A DNA stretch of 64,000 nt from contig JBEKIL010000002.1 of assembly GCA_050011775.1 (NCBI GenBank), positions 124,001 to 188,000 on the forward strand, read 5' to 3'. Position numbers and translations under genes: made by a program. This stretch comes from CAVZMI01 sp050011775 (GTDB taxonomy: Bacteria > Bacteroidota > Ignavibacteria > UBA10030 > CAVZMI01). This document shows positions 18,478 to 27,481 of this stretch, one piece after another. Each line of letters opens with the position of its first letter. Within the stretch, counting starts at the first letter, position 1. The notes under the pieces are model-generated. The model ran no database searches and was not told the origin of the DNA. It saw nothing but the letters and a program-made list of their open reading frames with translations.

Positions 18478-19490
18478 GAGTACTCGAGACGAAAGAAATT
18501 CGAAAACGAAGTATAACCGTTGGTTTCATGTTTGAACGGATGGAACAACGGATGAAACTGCGGCTGCTCAACGGGAGTATCGGACTGGGAAAAGAAATCA
18601 CGGAACGTAACATTCATCGTCCCGGACTAGCTCTTGCAGGCTATGTCGAGCTTTTCACCTTTAACAGGATCCAGGTTTTTGGAAATACCGAGATGAGATA
18701 CCTGGACCACCTGCCGCTCGAAGAGAGGATCAGTTCGTTCCGGACCCTGTTCCAGTTCGATATTCCCTGCATCATCGTCACGGATAGCAATCGTCTGGAC
18801 AAAGAGTTGCTGGAAATTGCTACAGCTCATAGCGTCTCGATTCTGGGAACGACAATCGAGACAACAAAGTTCGTTTACCTTATGAGCGATTTTCTTGACG
18901 ATCAATTTGCATCGCAGACAATTATCCATGGATCGTTTATTGATGTCTACGGTATCGGTGTCCTCATCATCGGTCGCTCGGGAATAGGAAAAAGTGAAAT
19001 AGCACTCGATTTGGTTGAACGCGGACACAGACTGGTGGCAGATGATGTGGTGATGATCACACGAAAAGGAGAGGAAATTCTCATAGGAGCAGGAACGGAC
19101 CTCGTAAAACATTTTATGGAGATCCGCGGACTCGGACTGATCGACATACGGAGTATGTTCGGTGTACGTGCCATTCGTTATCAAAAGCGAGTAGAGGTTG
19201 TCGTTGAATTGCAGGATTGGGCACCGGATGAAGATTATACACGGACAGGTCTGGATGCCGAAACAATTTCCGTTCTGGGATCCGAAGTCCCCCTTGTCAA
19301 ACTACCAATATTCCCCGGGAAAAACATTACTGTCATTGTCGAGGTCATAGCCCTGAACCATCTTTTAAAACACTATGGTTATGATGCCGCAAGGGAATTC
19401 ACCCAGAGGCTTGAGAAATTAATCGATGAAAAGGGGAAAAATCCCCCCGGAGAACGTGCCATTGATTACTTTGGGCATGATTTTGAGTGA
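18474..19490 (+). CDS. hprK: HPr kinase/phosphorylase
   Basis: HprK phosphorylates and dephosphorylates Ser46 of HPr. The Walker A motif GRSGIGKS begins at Gly167, followed by LADDVV-type VADDVVMI and the HprK signature MEIRGLGLIDIRSMFG. The N-terminal domain (residues 1-140) is the usual sugar-isomerase-like fold. 338 residues is normal. ATGA overlap with hpf indicates coupling; an hpf-hprK pair is common in bacteria with incomplete PTS where HprK serves signalling. Confidence 0.95.
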   Translation: MRVLETKEIRKRSITVGFMFERMEQRMKLRLLNGSIGLGKEITERNIHRPGLALAGYVELFTFNRIQVFGNTEMRYLDHLPLEERISSFRTLFQFDIPCIIVTDSNRLDKELLEIATAHSVSILGTTIETTKFVYLMSDFLDDQFASQTIIHGSFIDVYGIGVLIIGRSGIGKSEIALDLVERGHRLVADDVVMITRKGEEILIGAGTDLVKHFMEIRGLGLIDIRSMFGVRAIRYQKRVEVVVELQDWAPDEDYTRTGLDAETISVLGSEVPLVKLPIFPGKNITVIVEVIALNHLLKHYGYDAAREFTQRLEKLIDEKGKNPPGERAIDYFGHDFE

Positions 19491-19548
19491 CGGCAACCAC
19501 AATATTGAAAAATAAGCCGTTTTTTGCTCTTCTTTTTATAAAAATGTC

Positions 19549-19575
19549 TTGACATATACTTGGATTTTTTATAAT
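19549..19575 (+). promoter_or_regulatory. Promoter-like site before M23 peptidase gene
   Basis: TTGACA (19549-19554) and TATAAT (19570-19575) with a 15-base spacer, shorter than ideal. It lies about 90 bases upstream of the next ATG, in an AT-rich gap after hprK. Confidence 0.5.
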
Positions 19576-19665
19576 TTCCCACACAACTCGCCAAATGTCT
19601 TGAGTTGATGTAATCCACCACTCACACACTTTAAACCGTAATCTCGAAATACGAGAGGTGTATCT

Positions 19666-20625
19666 ATGCAGAAAAAGAACAAGGTATTTTTCTTCTCGGA
19701 GGAAACATTACGATTAAAGGAAGTGAAGGGAGCGCGCTTGAAATTAGCTGCATTAGCGCTCTGTGCGGCTGTTGTGCTGGTTGGATTCCTTGTCTGTTTT
19801 CAAAATTTTTCGGAAGGAGTGCTGGGGATCGGTCTCAATAAGACTACATTTTTAAAAAATGAAAATGTTGTGTTGAAAGCACAACTCACGTCACTGAATA
19901 ATCGATTACAAACACTTGAAGCGGCACTGTTAAGGCTGACGCAGAGAGATAACGAGCTACGGGTTCTTGCCGATCTTCCGAAGATGAGCGACGATATCCT
20001 GAAAGCGGGCACGGGCGGAGTGAAAGAGAATTATGACTTCGGTCTTTCCACACAGGCGAACGAATTACTCGAACGTACAAATACTGTCATCAACCAGCTC
20101 GAACGGCAGGTACAGATGCAACAAACGAGCTATTCTGATATCGTTCATAGAATGGAATACAACAAAGAATTTTTCAAGCATCTCCCCGCGATTAAACCTA
20201 CCGAGGGCTACTACTCAAACAATGGATTTGGAATGCGACTTCACCCCGTGTTCAAAGATTACCGATTCCATGAAGGACTCGATATCACAAATGAGGAAGG
20301 AACACCAATTTATGCCGCAGCAGACGGCGTCGTTGCATTTACCGGGAACCGCGGAACATATGGAAAATTGATCGAAATCGATCATGGATATAATTACAAG
20401 ACAGTATATGCCCATCTCTCATTTATCGGCGTAAGAGAAGAACAGACAGTGAAGCGAGGTATGTTCATCGGCCGGATGGGTCGTACAGGAGTAGCGACAG
20501 GGACCCATCTGCATTATGAAGTTGTGAAAAATGGTGTTCGCGTAAATCCGGTGGATTATTTCTTTGACGAGGCCGACTATACCAGGCCCAATGGCGGAAT
20601 TACGCCAACGTTACAAAACAATTAA
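19666..20625 (+). CDS. M23 family metallopeptidase, membrane-anchored
   Basis: A LytM/M23 endopeptidase for peptidoglycan. Residues about 24-45 are a membrane anchor (LAALALCAAVVLVGFLVCF); residues 55-165 form a coiled coil (repeated LKAQLTSLNNRLQTLEAALL pattern); the M23 domain follows with GFGMRLHPVF, HEGLDI (first zinc ligands) and GTHLHYEV (HxH). Zinc ligands and catalytic His are all present, so it is likely active rather than a NlpD-type activator. The coiled-coil plus M23 layout is typical of cell-division or cell-shape peptidases. Confidence 0.92.
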   Translation: MQKKNKVFFFSEETLRLKEVKGARLKLAALALCAAVVLVGFLVCFQNFSEGVLGIGLNKTTFLKNENVVLKAQLTSLNNRLQTLEAALLRLTQRDNELRVLADLPKMSDDILKAGTGGVKENYDFGLSTQANELLERTNTVINQLERQVQMQQTSYSDIVHRMEYNKEFFKHLPAIKPTEGYYSNNGFGMRLHPVFKDYRFHEGLDITNEEGTPIYAAADGVVAFTGNRGTYGKLIEIDHGYNYKTVYAHLSFIGVREEQTVKRGMFIGRMGRTGVATGTHLHYEVVKNGVRVNPVDYFFDEADYTRPNGGITPTLQNN

Positions 20626-20680
20626 GGCGTAACCTCGACGTGCAGTAACCGGTTGTAGATTTAGAGAGGAGATTTGTTCG

Positions 20681-20902
20681 ATGATTTGGACGATGGAACT
20701 TGCATCATGCTTGGATGATGCTCCATGGCCTGCAACAAGAGAAGAATTAATCGATTATGCACTTCGTACAGGAGCGCCGCTGGAAGTAATTGAAAACCTC
20801 CAGGAGTTGGAGGACACCGACGAACCTTATGAAAGTATGGAAGAAATCTGGCCCGATTATCCGACCAATGAAGATTTCTTTTTTGATGAAAACGAGTATT
20901 AA
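20681..20902 (+). CDS. DUF2795 domain small acidic protein
   Basis: A 73-residue acidic protein with the DUF2795 pattern WPATREELIDYALRTGAPLEVIENLQEL and an acidic aromatic tail (DFFFDENEY). Function unknown; I recall the same protein as widespread in Chlorobi and Bacteroidota. AGAGGAG precedes the ATG and a terminator follows, so it may be a unit of its own or end the M23 transcript. Confidence 0.85.
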   Translation: MIWTMELASCLDDAPWPATREELIDYALRTGAPLEVIENLQELEDTDEPYESMEEIWPDYPTNEDFFFDENEY

Positions 20903-20950
20903 TTAATATCATTCTGTTCATGCTTGAATTCCAATAACTTTTACAGATAG

Positions 20951-20980
20951 ACCCGGCGTATTCAAGCGCTGGGTTTTTTT
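20951..20980 (+). terminator. Rho-independent terminator
   Basis: ACCCGGCG (20951-20958) pairs with CGCTGGGT (20967-20974), one G-U included, followed by seven T (20974-20980). Confidence 0.85.
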
Positions 20981-20992
20981 ATTCTTGCATAA

Positions 20993-23107
20993 ATGATTTT
21001 ATCCATACATCGCCATCAGTTTTGCAATGTTTTCTTCATACTTCTCCTGGGAGTCTACTGCCGGGCGCAGACCGGAAATGAGAAACGCTATGAGGTTGAC
21101 AATATCAGCATCGAGGGAAATTCCTCAATCTCGAGCGGTATCCTCCTTAATCTCCTGAAAACACGCGAGTCACCTTCGGGTTTTTCAACCTGGATCTATC
21201 AGAATATCAGTCAGACTCTCGGATCAAAACCGGAATACTATGATGCCGCAACTTTTGAGAACGATTACCGCCAGATAAAAGATTTTTATATGGCTCATGG
21301 TTTTCTCGATGTCGTAATCGATACAACTATCCGGATTGAAAATGAGAGTGTCGATCTTTCATTCCAGGTTCAAGAAAATACACAATATCGAATCGATTCT
21401 GTGGTTTTTATAGGATGTGACAGGTTAGATTCGTCGCTTTCTATTGCTCTTCATGCGGGAAGCCGCTTGACCCCGGGAATGTTCTATGATCGCTTTCAGA
21501 TCGAAGCCGAAAAAAACCGTGTGTTGACTTTGTTGTGGAATAACGGATATCCTAACACAATGTACATGCAGGATCCGTATTCGCAATATCTGGTCAGTCG
21601 TAAGACTCGGAGCGGGACATTGAAACTCGCGTTCTTTGTAGGAAGACATTATACTTTTGGAAAGGTCGATATTGTGAACGAAGGGATCGGTGAAGTCGAA
21701 TCACCCATTGTTATGCGACAACTTGATTTTTCACCGGGTGAAAATTATAGTGTCGAGAAGCGCGAATCTAGCATCCAGAATCTCAACAAGCTTGGAATAT
21801 TTGAATCGGTTCGAATTTTCACGCCGTTTCCCAGCGTCGTAGATACGACAACGACGACCCTGGTTCCGGTGTCCATTATGCTCTCTGCAAGGAAACGGCA
21901 TGAATTGATGCCGGAGATCTTTGTTAATGATGGAAACGAAGCATTTAACCTCGGCATCGGCTTAGGGTATAGCGACCGGAATTTTTTGGGCGATGCGAGG
22001 AATTTAACTGTACGTGTTCGATTACGATTTCAATCTCTTCAGGATCTGCAATTGCGTCAGGTATTCGGAAAGAATGGATTTCGAGATTCTTCGCTCATCG
22101 CCAACGCCGATCTGACAGTTCAGCTTACTCAACCATATTTTTTCTCGAACCGATTGAGCTCTGTTATGGCTGTATCGCTGATTGCTGATAAACAACGGCC
22201 CTATCTTCAAACGATTCTTCGAACCCGCATAGGTCTTCAAAATCAGTTTGCGGCATTTACCTACGGGACAGTGGATTGGTACCTCGAACGTTCACAGGTT
22301 ACGGCATACGACAGCGTCAATGCCCGTGCACTTCTGCAAAGTCGAAAAGACAGTACTATCAATCAATCGAACTCGATTCTTTCTCTGACACTCTATCGCG
22401 ATAAAACGAATAATTTTTTTTCCCCTTCCTCGGGATTCTTCCACTCATTGACAATTGAAGAAGCAGGCGTTATATCTCTGTTGATTCGGAAACTCCAACC
22501 CTCAATCGGATTCTCACAATACATTAAAGTGAATGCATTGGGTCGATGGTATTATACGTTGGTGCCTGATACGAGTTCAATCCTCGCCTTAAGGCTTCAC
22601 GCCGGCTTTACCGAACGATATGGGGAGACGCGTTCACGAACTGAGCCTGGTTATGATGTCCCGTTAAACCGCCGGTTTTTTGCCGGTGGAAGCGGGAGCG
22701 TCCGCGGCTGGCAGTATCGCGATCTCGGGATGATGGTGGATCCAAGCTATGGCGGTAATGTAATATTTGAAGGGAATTTCGAGTGGCGCTGGAATACCTT
22801 CCGACCGCTAGGGAAAGTATGGGTGTTCGATTTCCCCGCTATGTGGTTGGTATTTTTCATCGATGCTGGTAATGTTTGGGGAAGGATCGAGGATTTGAGA
22901 ATACAACACATCCCCGAGCAGATTGCTCTGGCTGCCGGAATCGGGTATAGGTATGAGACGTTTTTCGGACCATTCCGGATCGATTTCGGATTTAAGCTGT
23001 ACGATCCGAAAGGTGATCCGGGTCGTAAATGGTTCACCCAGCATCGGTTCTGGAAGGATGTGTTCGCTCCCGGTGTTTTTCATTTTGGAATTGGTCATGC
23101 CTTCTGA
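20993..23107 (+). CDS. BamA/TamA-family outer-membrane assembly protein
   Basis: A signal peptide (FFILLLGVYCRAQ) is followed by POTRA-like repeats (VDNISIEGNSSISSGILLNLL; YRIDSVVFIG; YTFGKVDIVNEG, each with the beta-alpha pattern) to about residue 290, then a 16-strand-type barrel. The conserved GSGSVRGW loop motif and a C-terminal aromatic (GHAF) are present. It belongs to the Omp85 superfamily. Size and POTRA number fit a BamA- or TamA-like insertase; which one cannot be decided without comparison with other Omp85 genes in the genome. It overlaps holB by 11 bases. Confidence 0.88.
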   Translation: MILSIHRHQFCNVFFILLLGVYCRAQTGNEKRYEVDNISIEGNSSISSGILLNLLKTRESPSGFSTWIYQNISQTLGSKPEYYDAATFENDYRQIKDFYMAHGFLDVVIDTTIRIENESVDLSFQVQENTQYRIDSVVFIGCDRLDSSLSIALHAGSRLTPGMFYDRFQIEAEKNRVLTLLWNNGYPNTMYMQDPYSQYLVSRKTRSGTLKLAFFVGRHYTFGKVDIVNEGIGEVESPIVMRQLDFSPGENYSVEKRESSIQNLNKLGIFESVRIFTPFPSVVDTTTTTLVPVSIMLSARKRHELMPEIFVNDGNEAFNLGIGLGYSDRNFLGDARNLTVRVRLRFQSLQDLQLRQVFGKNGFRDSSLIANADLTVQLTQPYFFSNRLSSVMAVSLIADKQRPYLQTILRTRIGLQNQFAAFTYGTVDWYLERSQVTAYDSVNARALLQSRKDSTINQSNSILSLTLYRDKTNNFFSPSSGFFHSLTIEEAGVISLLIRKLQPSIGFSQYIKVNALGRWYYTLVPDTSSILALRLHAGFTERYGETRSRTEPGYDVPLNRRFFAGGSGSVRGWQYRDLGMMVDPSYGGNVIFEGNFEWRWNTFRPLGKVWVFDFPAMWLVFFIDAGNVWGRIEDLRIQHIPEQIALAAGIGYRYETFFGPFRIDFGFKLYDPKGDPGRKWFTQHRFWKDVFAPGVFHFGIGHAF

Positions 23108-24224
23108 TTCTCTCTGGCCGGCTGTGATCGGCCAACATCGTGTGAAAGAACTTCTGCGCCGGTCATTCGAAGCTCATCGAATTCCCCATGCATATCTTTT
23201 TACCGGTTCTGATGGGGTGGGAAAAGATGTAATGGCCATCGAATTGGCACGAACCATCAATTGTGAGCATCTAGATCGTGCGCCTTGTGGAACATGCGGG
23301 AGCTGCATCAAGATGGCTAGTCTCCAGCACCCGAATCTAAGCCTTGTGTTTGCACTGCCGACAGGGAAGTCTGGGAGCGAGACGCCACTCGGAGGATTAT
23401 CTACCGCTGAAATCGAGACAATTCAAAAACAGCTCCGGTTGAAAGCCGAGAATCTTTATTACGATATTCAGATTCCGAAGGCGAACGAAATCCGGGTCGC
23501 GAGCATACGGGAACTTCGTACGAACGTGGCGTATAGTCCGTTCGCTTCAGGAATGAAATGCGTAATAATCATCGACGCTGAACGGATGAACGAAGAAGCA
23601 TCGAATGCATTATTGAAGACGCTCGAAGAGCCGACCCCGCGAACGGTCATTATACTGACATCGGCACATCCCGAAAAACTCCTTCTGACAATTCTCTCAC
23701 GGTGTCAGCTGGTCCGATTTGATCCATTGACGGAATCGGATATTGCTGCAGCACTCGTTGAGCGCATGGGGGTTGATCTGGCACAGTCACGCCTTGTGGC
23801 ACGGCTTGCACACGGAAGCTATTCCCAGGCGGTTGATCTCCTCGGGACAGATGTCCAGCGGCACCGCACACAGGCGGTTAATTTTATACGCACTGCATTT
23901 ATAAACTCGCCCACAGCTATGACCGCATTTATAGATGAGGTTCTTGCCGGTTCAGATCGGCCGGGAGCGGAAGAATGGCTCAGCATTCTTCAGCTTTGGC
24001 TCCGGGATGCCATGCTCCTGCGTGAAGTCGGGGAAGAAGCGATTCTCAATGTCGATCAACGCGAAGACCTCTTGAGCTTTTCATCGCGTTTTCCCCACGC
24101 CGATATCACTATGGCAATCGGGTTGGTCGATCGGTCAATTGCACTTGTTCGCAAAAATGTCTATCTTCCTCTTATATTTGTCTGCTTGGCAATAGCATTA
24201 CGGAGCACGCTGCTGAGAAAATAG
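23097..24224 (+). CDS. holB: DNA polymerase III subunit delta'
   Basis: Clamp-loader AAA+ subunit. WPAVIGQHRVKELLRRSF is the family N-terminus; Walker A is GSDGVGKD; a four-cysteine zinc module follows (CEHLDRAPCGTCGSC); NALLKTLEEPTPRTVIIL and LSRCQLVRF are the sensor regions. ATG 23097 lies inside the end of the upstream gene. The longer frame from 22923 would only add residues read from the barrel gene. Followed by ricT and metG, the same set of genes as near holB in Bacillus. Confidence 0.93.
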   Translation: MPSDSLWPAVIGQHRVKELLRRSFEAHRIPHAYLFTGSDGVGKDVMAIELARTINCEHLDRAPCGTCGSCIKMASLQHPNLSLVFALPTGKSGSETPLGGLSTAEIETIQKQLRLKAENLYYDIQIPKANEIRVASIRELRTNVAYSPFASGMKCVIIIDAERMNEEASNALLKTLEEPTPRTVIILTSAHPEKLLLTILSRCQLVRFDPLTESDIAAALVERMGVDLAQSRLVARLAHGSYSQAVDLLGTDVQRHRTQAVNFIRTAFINSPTAMTAFIDEVLAGSDRPGAEEWLSILQLWLRDAMLLREVGEEAILNVDQREDLLSFSSRFPHADITMAIGLVDRSIALVRKNVYLPLIFVCLAIALRSTLLRK

Positions 24225-24234
24225 GAGAAATCGG

Positions 24235-25248
24235 ATGTCGGATGCGATTCATACCGATCGTGATACAGGACCGGAATACGATTTTCTGTGGGAAGAAAAC
24301 CCGGAAGCAGTCCGTTGGCTCGAAGAAGAAGAGGAAACAATCGAGCCTGCCCAGCCATCCGAACAAGTTCCTCCCGAAGCGATTGACGAATCTATTCTCA
24401 AACGAAATATCGTCGAGGTGGAATTTAAAGGAATCCGCCGGCTCTTTTATGAGAATGTCGACAATATCCCGCTGGAAAAAGGGGACTCTGTGATTGTGGA
24501 AGCGGAAAAAGGGGTTGACCTCGGACAGATTCATCAGCTTGGTGAAACGGTTCTTATCAAACGTCGTGCTAGAGGCATACTTCTTCAGCAGGAACGAAAG
24601 ATTGTTCGCAAAGCCCTGCCGGAAGATCTGGATCAACAACGAAATAATCGGGAAAAAGAGAAGGATGCATCGCGAATCTGTCGGGAAAAAATTCTGAAGC
24701 ATAAACTGCCGATGAAATTCGTTGACTCTGAATATCAACTGGATCGGAACAGGATAACTTTTTATTTCACAGCCGATCGGCGGGTGGATTTTCGCGAGCT
24801 TGTAAAAGATTTAGCCGGCGTTTTTCGAACACGAATCGAACTGCGGCAGATCGGTGTGCGCGATGAGGCCAAACGGATCGGCGGAATCGGAAGCTGCGGT
24901 CTTGAGCTTTGCTGTATGGCGTGGTTGACAGAGTTTCATCGAATCGGTACCCAGCATGCCCGCGTCCAGAATCTTCCGCTCAATCCCATAAAGCTTTCAG
25001 GGCAATGCGGCAGACTGAAATGTTGCCTGGTGTTTGAAGTCGAAAATTATATCGAATCTCTGAAACGGTTTCCTCTTCTCGATTCGTTTATCTTGACAGA
25101 GAAAGGGGAAGGCCGGGTGGAAAAAGTGGATATCTTCCGCGATCTCGTCTATCTCCATTATGATAAGGACGATACGTGGGATTGCCTACCCCTTCCCGCT
25201 GTGCAGGAAATAATCAATTCACACAGCACACAGGATTCAAAAGGATAA
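24235..25248 (+). CDS. ricT: PSP1 domain protein RicT (YaaT)
   Basis: The PSP1 domain is clear (GDSVIVEAEKGVDLGQIHQLG; VDFRELVKDLAGVFRTRIELRQIGVRDEAK; GGIGSCGLELCC; SGQCGRLKCCL). The cysteines are those that in B. subtilis RicT help bind [4Fe-4S] clusters in the RicA-RicF-RicT complex, which promotes RNase Y-dependent mRNA processing. An acidic N-terminal extension of about 55 residues precedes the domain. GGAGAAATCGG lies before the ATG. Partner genes ricA/ricF are not in the window. Confidence 0.9.
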   Translation: MSDAIHTDRDTGPEYDFLWEENPEAVRWLEEEEETIEPAQPSEQVPPEAIDESILKRNIVEVEFKGIRRLFYENVDNIPLEKGDSVIVEAEKGVDLGQIHQLGETVLIKRRARGILLQQERKIVRKALPEDLDQQRNNREKEKDASRICREKILKHKLPMKFVDSEYQLDRNRITFYFTADRRVDFRELVKDLAGVFRTRIELRQIGVRDEAKRIGGIGSCGLELCCMAWLTEFHRIGTQHARVQNLPLNPIKLSGQCGRLKCCLVFEVENYIESLKRFPLLDSFILTEKGEGRVEKVDIFRDLVYLHYDKDDTWDCLPLPAVQEIINSHSTQDSKG

Positions 25249-25253
25249 TAGCA

Positions 25254-27326
25254 TTGAACCATATCTCGTCACAACGTATTCTAATTACGGCCGCATTACC
25301 ATATGCAAACGGCCCGATTCATCTCGGACATCTAGCCGGTGCATATTTGCCCGCCGATATCTATGCGCGTTATCAACGCCTTCAGGGACGTGAGACTCTG
25401 TTCATCTGCGGTTCCGATGAGCATGGAGTTCCCATTACGATCACTGCCGAGAAAGAAGGCACTACGCCGCAGAAGATCGTAGATTACTACCATGCAATCA
25501 ATGCAAAATCCTTCGAACAGTTTGAAATGAGCTTTGATAACTATTCACGGACATCGCTTCCGCTTCATCATGAGACTGCTCTCGAATTCTTTCTGGATTT
25601 TCAGAAAAGGGGAATTCTAAAAGAGAAAGCCGAACGGCAGTTCTACGATGAAAAAGCGCAGATGTTTTTGCCCGACCGTTATGTCGAAGGAACATGCCCG
25701 GTCTGTTCTAATCCGGAAGCCCGAGGTGACCAGTGCGAAAAATGCGGTTCGTATCTGAGTCCGTCGGAATTAATTTCTCCAAAGAGTAAAATAACAGGTG
25801 AGACTCCCGTCGTGAAAGAAACTACACACTGGTATTTTCCACTCGGACAATACCAATCACGGTTGGAATCGTATGTCCAGGAACGTAACGCACGTGATGG
25901 CTGGCGGGAGACGGTTCTCAAGTATTGTGAAAGCTGGTTTCGTGATGGATTGCAGGATCGTGCCGTTACACGTGATCTCAATTGGGGTGTCCGTATTCCA
26001 TTGAAGGGGTACGAGAATAAGGTACTATATGTCTGGTTTGATGCGGTGCTCGGCTATATTTCCTCGACAAAAGAGTGGGCGAAGAAAAAAGAATCACCGG
26101 AACGATGGAGGGATTTCTGGCAGGATGCCGGGACAAAATATGTTGCGTTCATCGGGAAGGATAATATTGTATTCCATTGCATTGTGTTTCCCTCAATGCT
26201 GATGGCTTGGAACGATGCGCATGAACGGCAGTATGTGCTGCCCGAGAATGTACCGGCGAATGAATTTTTAAATTTTGAAGGGCAAAAATTTTCGAAGAGC
26301 CGTGGATGGGGAATAGATGTCAAGGATTTTCTCGAATTGTTCCCGAATGCCGATGCACTCCGATATTCGCTTGCAACAATCTTGCCCGAAACGAAGGATG
26401 CCGATTTCTATCTGAAAGATTATCAGGCCAAGAACAATAACGAGCTTGCCGATATACTCGGCAATTTTGTCAACCGCACTTTGCAATTTGCCGGAAAGAA
26501 TTTCGGGGGCAGAGTCCCGGAACGGGGTCCGCTCAACGAGCGGGATACCGCAATGATTAAAACGCTTACTATGATCACACAGGAGGCTGGAGCGTTATTC
26601 GAACAGTATCATTTCCGCGACGGCGTCCAGCGTGTGATGGATATGGCCCGTCTGGCTAATAAGTACTTTAACGACAGTGAACCATGGAAAACATTAAAAT
26701 CCGAACCTACGGCATGTGCAACAACGATTAATATCTGTATCCATACCGTTCGCTCGCTCGCATTATTGTTTGCACCGGTAATTCCCGCCGCCGCCGCTGT
26801 ACTCTGGCATATTCTGAATTTGCCGGGCACACTCGCTGAAATAGGGTGGAACGGCGCAAAGGAACTGGCGATACCAGCAGGACACCCATTGGGTACTCCA
26901 TCAATTCTCTTTACCAAGATTGAGGATAAAATGATTGACGACGTTTTAAAGAGGTTCCAGGAAGAACCAAAAGCAGAAACAGTCACGATAACGCCGATAA
27001 AACCTACAATTAGTATCGATGAGCTTAATAAAGTCGATCTTCGAACAGCGAAGATCATATCGTGTGAAAAAGTTCCCAAATCGAATAAACTATTGAAATT
27101 ACGTGTTCAACTAGGCTCGGATCAGAGGCAACTCATCGCGGGGATTGCTCAATATTATACGGCAGAGCAGCTCGTCGGGAAAACCGTCATCATTGTGGCG
27201 AATCTTCAACCCGCGAAACTAATGGGAGAGGAATCGCAGGGAATGGTTCTGGCTACAGAGAGTAATGGAAAACTTCTTCTACTCGGCGTGGATGGTGATG
27301 TCGAGAGCGGAAGTGTAATAAAGTAA
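25254..27326 (+). CDS. metG: Methionine--tRNA ligase
   Basis: Class I synthetase for tRNA-Met. ITAALPYANGPIHLGHLAGA holds the HIGH-like HLGH; the zinc knuckle is CPVCSNPEARGDQCEKCG; the KMSKS site reads KFSKSRG. The C-terminus carries the tRNA-bind (EMAP-like) domain (DLRTAKIISCEKVPKSNKLL; NLQPAKLMG), so it is the dimeric long form of 690 residues. The longer frame overlaps ricT; I place the start at TTG 25254, five bases past the ricT stop with AAAGGA just upstream, because conservation begins there. Confidence 0.95.
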   Translation: MNHISSQRILITAALPYANGPIHLGHLAGAYLPADIYARYQRLQGRETLFICGSDEHGVPITITAEKEGTTPQKIVDYYHAINAKSFEQFEMSFDNYSRTSLPLHHETALEFFLDFQKRGILKEKAERQFYDEKAQMFLPDRYVEGTCPVCSNPEARGDQCEKCGSYLSPSELISPKSKITGETPVVKETTHWYFPLGQYQSRLESYVQERNARDGWRETVLKYCESWFRDGLQDRAVTRDLNWGVRIPLKGYENKVLYVWFDAVLGYISSTKEWAKKKESPERWRDFWQDAGTKYVAFIGKDNIVFHCIVFPSMLMAWNDAHERQYVLPENVPANEFLNFEGQKFSKSRGWGIDVKDFLELFPNADALRYSLATILPETKDADFYLKDYQAKNNNELADILGNFVNRTLQFAGKNFGGRVPERGPLNERDTAMIKTLTMITQEAGALFEQYHFRDGVQRVMDMARLANKYFNDSEPWKTLKSEPTACATTINICIHTVRSLALLFAPVIPAAAAVLWHILNLPGTLAEIGWNGAKELAIPAGHPLGTPSILFTKIEDKMIDDVLKRFQEEPKAETVTITPIKPTISIDELNKVDLRTAKIISCEKVPKSNKLLKLRVQLGSDQRQLIAGIAQYYTAEQLVGKTVIIVANLQPAKLMGEESQGMVLATESNGKLLLLGVDGDVESGSVIK

Positions 27327-27372
27327 GAAGTGCATTATAAGCGAATCCTGCCGTAGAGAGAATAAGTTTTTG

Positions 27373-27443
27373 CCTCGGGAGGAGGACATCCCTCAGAACA
27401 TCCTTTTTAAGTCGCTCGTTCCGAGGGAGCTTTGCTCCCGAGG
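27373..27443. repeat. Palindromic intergenic element between metG and aroA
   Basis: CCTCGGGAG (27373-27381) is matched by CTCCCGAGG (27435-27443), and an inner perfect hairpin GGGAGC-TTT-GCTCCC occupies 27425-27439. There is no T run, so it does not look like a normal terminator. It resembles a REP-type palindrome. No other copy of this exact sequence is seen in the window. Confidence 0.5.
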
Positions 27444-27481
27444 ATATAGAAGAAATAGTTCATACAATACAAGTGGATTAA